NCBI GenBank assembly: GCA_021234155.1
Contig: JAJEKV010000044.1
Coordinates: forward strand, 11,231,764 to 11,295,763
Reading direction: 5' to 3'
DNA: 64,000 nt
Source of the DNA: Isoetes taiwanensis
Taxonomy: Eukaryota > Streptophyta > Lycopodiopsida > Isoetales > Isoetaceae
Positions 32,714 through 45,179 of the stretch are shown here, piece after piece. A program made the translations under genes and the position numbers. Position 1 is the stretch's first letter, and each line of letters starts with the position of its first letter. Below the pieces are notes generated by a model that saw nothing but the letters and a program-made list of their open reading frames with translations, searched no databases and had not been told where the DNA came from.

Positions 32714-35700
32714 ATGAGCATTATTGACATCCTCGTTCGAGTGGATGCTATATGTACTAAATTTGAAAAATACGATTTAGAAAAGCAAAGAGATAAGAAT
32801 GCAACATCTACTGATGCCTTTCTTGCTCTTTATTCGGCAATGGAGGAAGATATCGAAGCAATTACTCAGGTATTTGAGTAGTTGTGCATGAACAAATTTG
32901 GAATTTTCTAAGTAAGTTTGTAAATTGCAGAAAGCAAATAGTATTTCAACTGAAAAGAATAGAGCAGTTGTAGCTACACTCAATGCAGAAGTAAGACGTG
33001 CCAAAGCAACCCTAAAAGCTGACATTCCAAAGTTGGAAAAATTTGCGAAGAAAAGGGTAATCCACTAAGAAATATCTGGCTCATTAAATTCTAAATTAAA
33101 TTGCAAAAATAAGCAACTTGACGCCATAAAAAATGAAAGATGACGTGTTCTTAAGCGAATGACTTTATCTACATTAAAATGTGGAATAATAGCTGAAAAT
33201 CATGAGTCCATCTGCAATATTCATGACAACAATTAAATACAGGACTAGACCAAATTCGTCACATTAACTATTATTATTACAAAGTTACATAAAGGTACTT
33301 TTACATCAAATTCCATATGTCATCTTTTGGAGACACAAACGTAAGGTTGTAGTAATGGTTTTATAGACTTGATTTTTAATATGTAGAAGATAAAAGGAGA
33401 ATGGTTTCCATTACCATTCGCTACCAAAAGTTTTTTTAATGCATTACTGAGACATTTCGCACATGCAACAATAACGTTGCCATTAAGATTGCCTCGTAAA
33501 ACACTAAAAATCCCTACTTCACAATAAGGGGCATTACAAACACTAAGCTTATTGCCAAATGTTACTCTATTCTATTCTATTCTATTCTATTCTATTCTAT
33601 TCTATTCTATTCTATTCTATTCTATTCTATTCTATTCTATTCTATTCTATTCTAGAATAATAACCTCATACCATAAAAGGCACTATACCTCATAACTCAC
33701 TAGAACCTTGAAATTCTTGAAGTTTACCTTGCTGGTCTATTTGCAAGAACTTTGTTTTTGTTGTTCATATGGCTATGTCGGATCCATTGACGGCATTTCA
33801 GGTCTTGTGGATCTCATATTATAGCCTCCGGATGTCAGAAGTCACCCATAGGTAAACCTACATATGGCAATGCCATGCGGGCCTAATACCATTCATGGCA
33901 ATGCCTCTGGGTTTAACCATGGGTGACCTCCGATACCTAGGAGGTTACTATGCATATAGCATTTTCTTTCTCAATGTACACTTAGATTGGATGCTCCTCT
34001 TGATTTTTTTTTATTTTTTATTTTTAATAAAATTATTTAGATGCTGAATAGGTAAAAGGACTCACGCAAGAAGAATTGGAGAGTCGTCCAGACTTAGTAT
34101 TGGCCCTGATTGAGAAGATTGAGTCTATTCCTGAAGGTGGAAAAATGAGTGCTAAGTGGCCTACAAAGAAAGCAGGAGGTCTATCCATGGAGATTAGAAT
34201 TGACGCGGCTAGCTCAGGTAACTAGCTATTGTTTAGTCTTAGCCAATGTTAGCCTACATTATTGTCCTATTATATACAATGCATTTGAGAGTCTTATACA
34301 GAATCCATGAATTCATGAATGTCTTCTGAATGCACCTAAAATTTTCACATAGATGAGGACGTCCTTCTAAAGAGAGGGTGCATTTCAAAGGGTAGAAGAA
34401 GAACAGAAAGAAGAAGAAAATCAATTTTTTCATCATGCCATTTGGCAGCATTCCATAAGACATATGACGCACACACCACTCTAACATTGCTCTCAACCAC
34501 ATCACATTGAATGTGGCTCTAGGCAACCTTGAACTTAAGAGATATTTGTTCTAGGACTAGTCTGCTACCACTAGACCAAAATGGCTTTCATTAAAGTTAT
34601 GTAAAATGCCTCCATGATTTATTGGCCAAAATTCCCAGCAATCTAGCTCTACAACATATGCAAATTTGGCTATATCTTTTATGCATTAAAAAAAGTAAAT
34701 AAAAAACAGGTATACTTAGAAGGAGCCTTGGAAATTCTACAAAGTTTGACGAATGTTTAGAAATTATAATGGAAATTAAATTTTTTTGTTTGCCTAACTG
34801 TTGCAAAAAAAAGGTTGAAGATTTTTGTTTTAAAAATTTGTTAAAACCTAGCCAAATGATTATTATTTTATTTTATAATTATCAATAAAATTGTAGCAAT
34901 AATTCCACGCGTCTTCTGAAGCTCACATTAGTATTCAACTTTTATAATCTTTGATTCCACCAAACATTGAGTTAATTTATATTTTAATGTCCATGGAGGC
35001 CTATGGGATAAGTATATGCTGATAAATCTATAAAAGCTTACCAAGAGAAAACACACAGGAGCATAAGAAGACAAGCTCTCAATCTCTTGATTCTGTGTCA
35101 AAACAGTCATGTTCCGGCCGGCTTTGGTAGGGTTTGCAGTATTGGATATTGTGTTTCAGATCTTTTAGATTAAGGCTTCTGCTTTGATTTAACTTTTGTA
35201 TATAGCCGCTTTGATTTCATTTAGAGAGCTTCACCATGACAGAAAGGGCCAGTAATAAGGAGAGATTTGGTGTAAGGATGGCCAGGGAAAAGAAAAAGCC
35301 TCCTACTCAGGAATCATTGTTTGCACAGGAGGTCCCTCATCCCACAAGTGCTCGGCCTAGCATACAGCTCCATGGTCAGAGGCAAGCTAATTCCCGTGTA
35401 ATAATGGATTTGCCATCTTCTCTTTTTGGTCCCCAGCAGCCTTTTCATATCGACAAGTGTGGGCTCGGTACATTTACCTTCCAAGATCGGGAGGATCTCC
35501 AAAGTGCTCTAGACCGCAAGTTCGGTGTTTGCCGCCTACACTTCCGTGACTGTGTGCGACTCATTCATTTACGAGGGAGGAATGACGGCCACATCTATGA
35601 TCGTGTCTATTGAGAGATGGACACACTTATTACATTTAATACATGCCTTCGTTCCAGACTCTAAAGCCCAGTATATGGGCACAAGTGATGCCTCAATACA

Positions 35701-38700
35701 GACACTAGATACAGAATTACAGCCACAAAAGAAACATTGTGTTGAAGCAGAAGTGCAGACATTGGAAAGGGAGCATGTTGAGGTGGGCGTACAGACATCT
35801 CCACAATCCCAAGGGGACCAAGAGTCGCAGATCTTAGAGCTAGCGCATTGTGAGCAAAGGCTGCCTCAATATCTTCTGTTACCAGGAGCCTGAACTTGCG
35901 TATTATAAGGGTTGCAGAGGCAAAAGATGATGCCCTTTCTGATATGGATGCGGCTTTGCATTTTTTCACTGATGTCATGCATGTGAAGGTTGGTGGAGCT
36001 GTCTCCGCTACTAGGGTGGGAGCGGCAAGACCTGATCGTCCTCGCCATCTTTTGGTTGGGTTTCAAGACACTCTTAGCGCTTACATGTTCTTCAAAGATG
36101 GAAACCATCTCGGAGGACTAGTTTCTCGATGAGGGAGGACCTCTCCCTCTTCAATTGTGTAACCGCGGAAGAGGAGCTACGCAAAGGTGAGGGCAGCCCA
36201 CCGCAAAAGAAATGGCAAATTAATGTGGGAGGCGCAAACAATTATTCTAGATCAATGGCCTTCCAATCCTTGGACTGGCTATGTCTAGATAATTTTAGAA
36301 GCATAAATTTCCCACTAGCATTAGCATTATCTTATCTTATTCTTGGTAGCCTTTTAATATTTGGTTATTGTGTTTGGTGATGGGGCCTAGTCCCCAGGTT
36401 TTAGATGGACTGTTGCCCTTGCATGTGCCGTCCCATAACCCGTTGGGTCCCGTGGACGTAAAAATTCATCTTATCTTATCTTATTAAAACCTTCTCAGTC
36501 CTCTCAACATCCTTGTGATTCTACATCTAGTATTGTTACCCCTTTGGTTTCCATTCCTACTCCTGATCCTGCTATAGTGATATGTGCTTCAACTACGCCT
36601 GCTTTAGTGGTTGGGCATCCTTGTGATGTGGCTCCCTTAGCTTGCTCTCGTGGTATACCTCTGTGTATTTTTCCCCTCGTCCTTCCGCCAGTTACACCCC
36701 TTGATACGGTGTCACTTGTTCTCCGCGTTAATTCATTTGCTCCTACATGGCGTAAGGTAGAGGTTGATGAGTCTTACTGTGATCCGCTTGTGCACCGAGC
36801 ACCACCAAATCTGTGGTTCATCATGTTTCAAATGTGGAGATGTTCCAATGTGCAATTGTGCCTTTTGTTTTTAATGCTGCTAGTTTCCTTCAGCAGCCTA
36901 AGAGTATTATCAATCAGGAGGATGGTTGGAAACGTGTCTCCTTTAAGAAGGCAACTCGACAGAAATGATCTCCAGCAATTCATATTGGTGATTTGGAATT
37001 TGAGGCTTACTTTGAACATAGTATCTCTGAGGTTACCAAGTCGCTCTATATAGAGGGACTATTTTTTTTCTCTGGGTTTTAAACTGTACCCAGTCTCATG
37101 TACTTGCTTTCATGATTTAATGATGAATATATCTGTCATCCTCCAAAAAAAAGAAGATATAAGTTTGTCCACCACAAAGGCATACTAATAGGTAGATAAG
37201 CAACACTAATGCATGGTCAATTGCTCCTCATATACCGACGTTTTTCAAGCTATTGATCCAAATCTTATATTTGAAACGGGCATTTAAATACTAAGATCTA
37301 CAATGTTAGCATGTGTACTGATATTAAATCATCCATTTCGAGAGCAAATCTTGACATAACTTCTTCCAACAAGCTCTTTGATGCATAGCTAGTGTGTATG
37401 CAACGAATGCCATCCTTTGACATGATGTTCCATGGCAGCCTGTCAAAGGAGGAGGAACTTGTTCCCACAATAGGATTGCATATGAGACCATGCACTTACA
37501 AAGAGGGCTTTTTGAATAGATTCCAAAATTGTTGATGTCACCATTAAGTAGAACGAACTTAGCCAACATTCAAAATAATGTGTGCTTAATTGTAAAACTA
37601 TGTTTTTGTCACAAGCTATGGTGATTCCACTATGTCACAAAAATAACTTTTTTAGTCATGTAGTTGTTCATGAATGTATAGCATTGCTTACAGGGGATGA
37701 ATTTAAAGCTGAAGATTATCAACATTCTGATGAATCAAAAGCTTTTAAAGAGGAATTCGAAAGACGAAAATTGAAACAAGTATGCTCTTTATATATAAAG
37801 CATTAGCATTAATTGTTGGTTTTGATGTTTTAATATTAATCATAGGACCAAGGTCTGGAGGTCATTTCAGAAGGCTTGGACACTTTGAAAAATATGGCCC
37901 AAGATATTAGTGAGGTTATTATATTTCTAACTGAAATCTCTTACTTTTTGAATTTATTAATTTCAGACATCTATCTAATTGTTATTTCTTGCTCTATTCT
38001 TGCCATTTTAAACGTCTCGTGTTACTGCAGGAGTTAGATAGACAAGTCCCTCTAGTCGATGAAATTGATGAAAAGGTATTTATTTTGAACATAACTATAA
38101 TGACTTATTATTACATCATTGCTACAAACATAGTAAACAACCTTCCACAAGGTTTGTAAATTGCATTTTGGACATCTACTACTATTTTGATGAAGAAAAT
38201 GATTTTCCATTTTTGAAATAAATATTCAATTTAGGCAAATAAATCCTATAATTCAACTCTTATGAAGGCTATCGAAATACAATCAAGGAGACATTGACTT
38301 CACAAACAAGATTCACACTCTCTTCTCAAAGCAGATATCGCTTTTAGTATGAACACACCATTGCCTATGGTATTGGGGCAATCCGTAGTGCTTTGGGACC
38401 TTATCATATTTTGTTTTAGTTACAAACTATGTTTTTCTGTTTTGGACATTAGCATGTCATAATTATCATTTTGTTTTTGCATAGATACCTTGATGATCAT
38501 TTTCCCTTTCTTTTGATTATTCTTATCTTATATTTATAGTTCATTGCTACTACTTGCAAACTTTTGTGTCAAGCTTTCATTATTTTATTCTGCCTTTCAA
38601 TACAGATTAATGATGCTAAAAACATATGCGATGCAAGAACATGTTTAATAGTCATCAGATAGATGATTTTTTCAAAAAAGATATATACTTAGAGTTCTTA

Positions 38701-41700
38701 TTTTTATAAACACTATAAAATTGGTATAGAAGTCTGCAACCATATGTATGACAGTGTGCCATAAGTTAAGATCCATATTCCTGAATCTAATCTACAATCC
38801 CTAGCTAGGGTATCTTTAATTGCTCCATTTGTTCTCTTCTTTTATTTGTTATTCTATTTTGTGATGGGGCTTAGTGCTCGAGTTCTATTTGGACTTATGC
38901 CATGTGCCATGTACCGTCCTATAACCCGCTTGAAACGTAGAGGAAGGAAATGCAAAGCTATGCTGGACAACCCCACATCCACTATAAGATCGAAGAGGTT
39001 TACATGCAAAAGACAAAGGGAAGTTCGGATGCCTTGTTTGCTAGTTTTATAGGCAATGCGAGCCATGCCCTAAACTAGCATAGTTTAGGTTTAGCATTTG
39101 GGAGAAAGGAATGTCCTCTTACACCTTCTACTCTGTCCTGTCCGTTCCAAATTTTCCTGACTGCTAAGAATTCAAGTGCTGTATTGGACGAATCCACTTG
39201 CATCTGAGAAAGAATCTACCCATCCTTGGTAGAAGACCGAATATGGCATCCTCAGAAAATAGCTGAGAACCAGCATTTTTGATGCATCTCGCATGTGGAT
39301 CTTAGATATCCTAGATTTTCAAACCTCGCATGTGGATCTTAGATATCCTAGATTTCATGGGTGCAACCATTGGAGAGTGCTTCTAAAATGAATGTGGCAT
39401 ATGTGTAGTACATGTACGCATTAATACGTTCTACGAAATATGCCTATCAAATCATATGAAAACCATAGAAAAAAGCATACAAAAATACCAAAGAAATCCC
39501 TACTATTATTATGCTAGATGTTGAGTTCTATGATGTAATTGGTAAATGACTAGCTAATGTCCCATGGAAAAAAAGCAAGATTAACTACTCATAAATGATC
39601 TTATGGCATGCAGGTTACCAAGGTGTCAAAAGATATAACAAATACAAATGCAAGGCTAAAAGAAACTGTGACAAAAGTATGTAATCCATATTTGAATTTT
39701 ACTTTCTATGTTTTGAAAAGTCCTCATCCCAATATACTAAAATTTAAAACATGCTACTGCTAAACCTCGCAACATACTTGCCATGAGCTAACAATGTCTT
39801 AAAATTACCAAAAGGAGCAAGAGAAAGGTCGAACGAATGAACGAATATGCAAATCTCAGTAGTAGCTCGAAAAGGTTAAGATAGTACATTATAATGGGCA
39901 AATATACTCTACATTGCATGTGGACCTTATATTGTGCATGGACTACAAGAATATCTATTAGCATGCTTCTCATGGCAACGACTTAAAGCATGTTGGAAGG
40001 AGAAACAAGTCATTTGGTTCTCCAGATGGAATGTGTAGGAATGGAGATGCATACAGGTACACAACAATAAGGACCACAATCACTTGAAGCAGTAGCTAGA
40101 CACATGCTTCAGGAATTTTGTTGCTTGATTGATTTTTTTTTATTAGTTTTGATGGAAAGGAAAAACAGAAAGTACCAGTTTCAAAAAGTACCTGTGTAGG
40201 TAGCTTTGAGGGTTTCAAAAGTGGTACACCATAGCATGCCTTCAACCAGGACTAAGTAAGCTTTGGGATGCTAGATCTTTAGAACAGTATACATATAGCA
40301 CACTATGAAATCCAAATTAATCCCATGCTTAACAGGGGTTCATACGGTATCTGTTAGCGCATTTGCCCATGAAGAAGCGCAAAATGATTACATTTATTTC
40401 TAAGGTGTACATCGCCTTAGAATTGTGACAGATAGATGAGCCTAGAAAGAGAGAGAAGACAGGATCTGCCAAGGTTGCCAACTGGGAGAAATTGAAGATG
40501 AGTGCCACATGAAGATGATTTATGAACATGATATGCCGGGTTGGTTGCACCTAACCAACCACTACATGTGATGTTGCAAATGGCTTCACGGGGATACTAA
40601 ATATCTCCAGGAGGTATTGGATATGTGAGCTCAGTTGTGTCCTTCATCACTACATTAAAGTATATAAATGTCCAATTTATCAAGTTTTTTCCCTCGCAAA
40701 CCCTTTGGGCGTGGATCTTTTAATCCTAGATAGTAACAAGTTTGATGAGGCCTTTTTTTAGCATTTGTGGACAAAATTCATTTCAATTCTATATCTAAGG
40801 TAGCGAGACTGGCATCTTTATAAGGTCCATAAAGAATTTGTATCTTAGACTAAGGTCTAGTCATTAAATTCATGGTAGAATTTCCATTTTCCTTAGACTT
40901 ATTATTGTGAAGGTTTCCCTTCAGAAATACTTATGGTCAAGATTTTTTCTTTTTTAAGGAGAAACTTTTATTGTACAAAAGTAAGAAAATACACAAAAGC
41001 ACACGCTTCATCTAGTGGTGCAAGCACAAGAAGGTGCCTCGAAATTAGAACCTCAAGCGCAAGTGCACTTATCCCATGAGAATTTAAATGAATTTTATCG
41101 TCCATGGAAACCATGAGATCTAGGACTTACCCCATGAGAGAAGTCTAATGATAAAAACCAATCTGGAGACAATGGATTCATATATGATCCATTATCTTTG
41201 GCTCAAGAGTGGCATGAGTGTTTTGATTGGTTAAGAGACATAATACCACAAGATGAAAGTGGATCATTGACAATTAGAATTCTGGCTTGAGCTGAAGAAC
41301 AAATGTCGCGAAAGATGTGAAGCCTGGTGTTTACAAATTGACCACAAAAGCCAAGATCCTTAATGATAGTTTCACTGGCTTTTAGTATTACCATTGATTG
41401 CATGTTTCTCGAAATGTCTTCTTTTCCATTTTCCAAAGCATGTCTAGGTTATTCAATACCAAAATCAAGGAATTCTTTATGTCTTTCATGAGATGGCCAA
41501 TTTGAAACATAGTTCAATATAAAAAGGTATCAATTCAAGATTTTCTAAGGCCTTTGGGCCATGAATAGATTTCCAATATTTAAATCTGCAACACTTTAGC
41601 AATGGGAAAGTCTTATTGTCTTCTTACATAGGCAAATGCATGGCAAAGAACAATGGGAAAGTCTTATTGTCTTCTTACATAGGCAAATGCATGGCAAAGA

Positions 41701-42533
41701 CTACTAGTTATCATTTGTAGCGAGGTTTGCATCCCTTCTAGAATTGTTAAAAAGGGGAAATGTCACGGACATGCAAGCGGCAAGAACAAAGAGAAATGTT
41801 GGTATTGTGTGTATCTCATAGACAGGATGTTAAAAATCCTCCATTGCAATCTACAATTTATTTCTTATATTGATGATATGGTTATGTCTTCTTCTTATTC
41901 TTTTTAGATAGTAGTTTTAATGTTAAAATTGTGACCACACACCATTGCGGTTGGGCCTCCATTGCAACCTACAATTTGGGATTTCTTATATTGATGATAT
42001 GGTCTCGAATGACCACATTCTAAGGAACTATTGTGTTTAGAATAAGAAAATAAGTGTTTTGAAATGATAAGAACATAGGGAAAGTGGTTTTACCTTGCTG
42101 AATTTCATATTTTCTTACCATTTTTCATACACGCAGGTAGTCTTGGTTAGTCCATCTCGAGCCATTAGCACTCAGATTCAAGACTATATGAAACTCAATC
42201 ACTCCTTCAAATCACAAGACAAATAAATTCTGGGATTTCTTTGCTAGTCGTTGGTATAAGGGCACCATGTAGACAAGACCACATGCAATTATAGAAACCA
42301 CTTGAATAAAAGATATTCTTGTTCCCTTGTGCTATCAATGTCCTTTTAAAGTTAATATAAATAGGAATATAGCAGTACCATCTTATGATAAGGCTACTGT
42401 TCTAAACATATCGCAAGCAATTCTGATGCTTTTAATTTTGTATCTTGTGTAGTTGCGGTCTAGTCGAAACTTTTGCATCGACATTATCTTGATGTGCGTT
42501 ATCCTCGGGATTGCAGGATACTTATCTAGGTAA
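32714..42533 (+). CDS. SYP71: SYP7-family Qc-SNARE (syntaxin), eight exons
   Basis: Qc-SNAREs of the SYP7 group are plant tail-anchored fusion proteins of the ER/plasma membrane and cell plate. Exons: 32714-32869, 32931-33056, 34052-34217, 37694-37779, 37846-37914, 38031-38075, 39614-39676, 42453-42533. All borders are GT-AG, the phases agree and the joined frame is 263 residues (Arabidopsis SYP71 is 266). It starts MSIIDILVRVDAICTKFEKY; STEKNRAVVATLNAEVRRAK and LTQEELESRPDLVLAL follow. The SNARE motif covers about residues 179-237 with the zero-layer Gln at 206 (ELDRQVPLVDEID). The C-terminal anchor is NFCIDIILMCVILGIAGYLS. The last codons read TCT-AGG-TAA; the same bases make a GT donor, so a short further exon is possible. 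Introns 2, 3, 6 and 7 (1.0, 3.5, 1.5 and 2.8 kb) are filled with repeats. I see no disabling change. Confidence 0.92.
33565..33654 (+). repeat. (TCTAT)n pentanucleotide microsatellite
   Basis: About 18 uninterrupted units in intron 2 of the SYP7 gene, ending in TCTAGAATAATA. Confidence 0.97.
33821..33950. repeat. Foldback element in SYP7 intron 2
   Basis: ATAGCCTCCGGATGTCAGAA and the bases to 33860 are the imperfect reverse complement of 33908-33950 (.. CACCCATAGGTAAACC against GGTTTAACCATGGGTG). The central loop is about 47 bp with two copies of ATGGCAATGCC. MITE-like. Confidence 0.7.
34385..34590 (-). mobile_element. tRNA-derived SINE, copy 2 (SYP7 intron 3)
   Basis: On the - strand the head reads GGTCTAGTGGTAGCAGACTA (tRNA 5'-half and A-box-like), and a weak B box AAGTTCAAGGTTGCC follows. 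The body ends in TTTTCTTCTTCTTTCTG, a TTC-rich tail. It is diverged from copy 1 but has the same layout. It is antisense to the host gene. Confidence 0.55.
35230..36485 (+). mobile_element. LINE ORF1 with L1-type RNA-binding domain, tail (CTTAT)n, in intron 3
   Basis: Frames at 35236-35613, 35525-35893, 35896-36132 and 36129-36380 read as one ORF1 if indels are allowed. The third has GGAVSATRVGAARPDRPRHL followed by LVGFQDTLSAYMFFKDGNHL; after a shift at about 36117 comes REDLSLFNCVTAEEELRKGE. These match the RVG..RPdkpRPllv.F ... NEDLtpee pattern of L1-type ORF1 RNA-binding/C-terminal domains. The 3' end has GGGGCCTAGTCCCC (short stem) and a CTTATCTTATCTTATT tail at 36469-36485. A 3'-end fragment recurs at 38850-38935. 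Confidence 0.6.
36486..37152 (+). mobile_element. LINE ORF1 C-terminal end with poly(A), in intron 3
   Basis: A Pro/Ser/Thr/Val-rich frame (36544 onward, VSIPTPDPAIVICASTTPAL) shifts and ends NQEDGWKRVSFKKATRQK with a TGA at about 36966. About 170 bp of 3' UTR and an A8 run at 37145-37152 follow. It matches the layout of the ends at 736-1290 and 45800-46410 (DGW tail, then poly(A), no ORF2). Confidence 0.6.
38850..38935 (+). repeat. Fragment of the 36350-36470 LINE 3' end, in intron 6
   Basis: TTGTGATGGGGCTTAGTGCTC ... TGTACCGTCCTATAACCCG matches TTGGTGATGGGGCCTAGTCC ... TGCCGTCCCATAACCCG. Only this about 85-bp part was recognised. Confidence 0.6.
39288..39356 (+). repeat. Short direct duplication in intron 6
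   Basis: CTCGCATGTGGATCTTAGAT and following bases occur twice, about 36 bp apart. Confidence 0.85.
39970..40640 (+). pseudogene. LINE C-terminal tail-like repeat, copy 1 (intron 7)
   Basis: The stretch reads, with stops, toward RICQGCQLGEIEDECHM (about 40468-40520). This resembles the C-x2-C ... vEDExHfl motif at the C-terminus of some non-LTR polymerases. The same block recurs at 44580-45080 (MGVIEDECHN) and 45180-45700 (MGVIEDDTSF). The LINE group is uncertain. Confidence 0.4.
41601..41701 (+). repeat. 51-bp perfect tandem duplication in intron 7
   Basis: AATGGGAAAGTCTTATTGTC through GGCAAATGCATGGCAAAGA is repeated at once with no visible change, so the duplication is recent. Confidence 0.95.
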
Positions 42534-42539
42534 TTTTGA

Positions 42540-44575
42540 TGGTTTATCATATGTTTACAATAATCATGTACAAGTAAACCTTTTAGAATACATGTTTATA
42601 TGTTATACTAATACATTCTTGAGCATTGGGGTAATACATTTCCATTACTTTTCTCTTTCCATGGTTTTAGTTATCTTTTGCTTGTTGAAAAGATTATTTG
42701 ATGCTTGTTTCATGGCATGAATTATATTATGTCTTTGTCTATTTTAAAGTTGGATTTGAGTTGACCAATTTTGGTCCTTTTCCATGGAGATTTCACATAG
42801 ACAGTTGAGGTATTAAGGAGGCTTTTTCCTTGAGCATGCCAACCTTTTGGTTTTTTCTCATTACTTTTCTCCATTTTTTATTTTTTTTTAGAGTAAGAGT
42901 ATGATATATATTAATAGGTATTATAGTACATATTTCCTATATGTAGGAGTAGTAGGCAATAAATAACAAGAATCAAATTTAGGCAAGGACCAGCCTTTGT
43001 AAGTTGAGGCTCGGATCATCTACAGGTTCATCGTCAGCTACCCATTGACATTTGAAGAACATATAGAAGCCTTGAATCCTGCCAATCCTGTCCAAAGCTA
43101 TGTTGTAGTAGCATCCAAACTTTTCTCCATTTTAAGTGCCTGAATATGTAGCAAAATAACCTAGGTGTTATAGGGGAAAGAAATATAAAACTGTTGACTT
43201 GATTGTAGAAAGGCGCCCCTTTCAAAATCACTCATATTGGTGAATCATGATCGAGTAAAAGATATGGTTTTCTTTGTTTGCTGGCTGGGGGTTGGGGGGG
43301 AGGGAGATTCATTTGTTAGTTAAATTGGTGTATAAAGCTCCTTTTAGGATTCAAGTCCCCATATGGTATTTAGTCCCTATTTATAATCTTTTAAAACTAT
43401 AGGCGCCCTCTACATCATACTTCAATATCTTAAATTATAATTGACCATATTCATGCGAGAGGAGTCTCATATCATATCGAGTTCCTATATATAATATTTT
43501 AGAACCACAGACGTCCTTGTATAATATATTTCAGCATCCCATATCACAATTGACCATATTCAAACAAGTGCCTCAAATCATAAATGACCATATTCACACA
43601 AGAGGAACGCATCTGGGCTGAATAATTTGGTTCCCCTTTTATAGATGGCACATGTGGAGGGGACCATCGAGCTTTTCTCATGGTGCATGTTGGCCTTTTG
43701 GATTTTTTCATAACTTTAAAATGTTAGGTAATATGTCTTCTACTATGGAGGTTGAGATGGTTTCCAATGGTAGCTATGCTAATTCTTTTGATATGCATGG
43801 AGCTCCTACATATGGCGGACCTCTAGTTCTGTGGCTAAATGATACTTTTTCTGATGGTATCTCAACAAGGTTAAGTCATGTGGAAGCTATAAGTGATGTG
43901 TTTTTTTCGGCAATAAAGGGGAGTTTAGATTTTGGATGCACTAAAAGCTACCTAAGAAAAGATTCTTCTATCTAAATAGGAGGTGTTGCTATCGAAAAAG
44001 GTGGCAGAGAACTTTACCTCTTATTGTAGGGATTGGTGTTATGGAAAGGATGCAATAGAGTTGCAATTACTATGTCCATAGAGGCAAGTATTTTTTAAGC
44101 TATATATCTAGTATTCTCTTAGCATCAAATGCCTCCCATTATCAGCTAGATGGCAAATACATATTCCACAAGAAGATCGGACTTGTACATGACATTGCAT
44201 CTGCAATAAATTGGTCCATTCGAAGTCTCTGTCCTCAAAATGCACATGTGCAAATCATTACAATTTTCGCATCTCTGCTCGATATCCACTTTGTTTTTAG
44301 ACATTGAGACTCTTTGTTTATACAGATGTTCAATCATCATAGACCTGGCGACATGGTTTATTACATGTTTTGGATAGCGAATGCAATCTTGTCACATTGT
44401 ACCCAGATGCGTGGCCCTTTTGGTTTGCTTGGTCAATTTGGCAACATAGCCAGACTTTAAATTTTTCATGGATGGTTTTGTACCCAATTCTCCTCCAAGA
44501 AGTAGAATTCTTGCTTCTATAGTGTGTCACTTTGGAATAAAATGGTAAACATGGGATATCCGGCTTTCAAATCTC
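42540..44575. other. No gene recognised downstream of SYP7
   Basis: Presumably the 3' UTR and flank of SYP7 followed by anonymous DNA. A + frame at 43652-43975 (YGGPLVLWLNDTFSDGISTR) is coding-like but unrecognised. An imperfect repeat of GACCATATTCA blocks lies at 43440-43610. Confidence 0.35.
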
Positions 44576-44579
44576 GCCT

Positions 44580-45080
44580 ACAGACATTGGCCATGGGTCC
44601 ATAGTATCTTAAAGTTTATTGAAAGGAGAAACATGCAAGTTGATTTTCTAGATGGAATGTCTAGAAGTATGGACATGTACAGGTGCAAAATAATGAATAT
44701 CACACTCACTTGAAATGATATCTTGATGCATGGATCTTTGATAAGCTTTGGGATGCTAATGCTTTGGAAAAGGTCCAAATAGCACACTACAGAAGTCAGA
44801 TTAGCCCCACACTTGACGGTGGTTGACGACAGTTTCTATTATCACATTTTGCCCTAGAAGAGGCATAGAGCAATTGCCTGCATCCATTCTAGTGCACATC
44901 GCCTCAAAATTGAAACAAGCAGATGGGGTCATGATGAATGCAAAAACATGAGAAATGAATATCACCAAATGGGAGTTATTGAAGATGAATGCCATAATCT
45001 TCAGATTTACTCGATGTTTTAGACTATGGGGTGGGGGTTTTCTAATCCTAGGCATTAATGGACTTGTTATGCTTTAGTTC
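44580..45080 (+). pseudogene. LINE C-terminal tail-like repeat, copy 2
   Basis: Diverged match to 39970-40640, sharing GATGGAATGT, AAGCTTTGGGATGCTA, ATAGCACACTA and the HQMGVIEDECHN-coding block near 44975. Confidence 0.45.
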
Positions 45081-45179
45081 TTGTATTGGGTTCACATAGA
45101 CATTTTAGTCTTTGTGGACAATTAAATTCAATTTAATTCTCTAGCGCTCTTCTATAGTTATTAGCTCGAGAACAATTGC

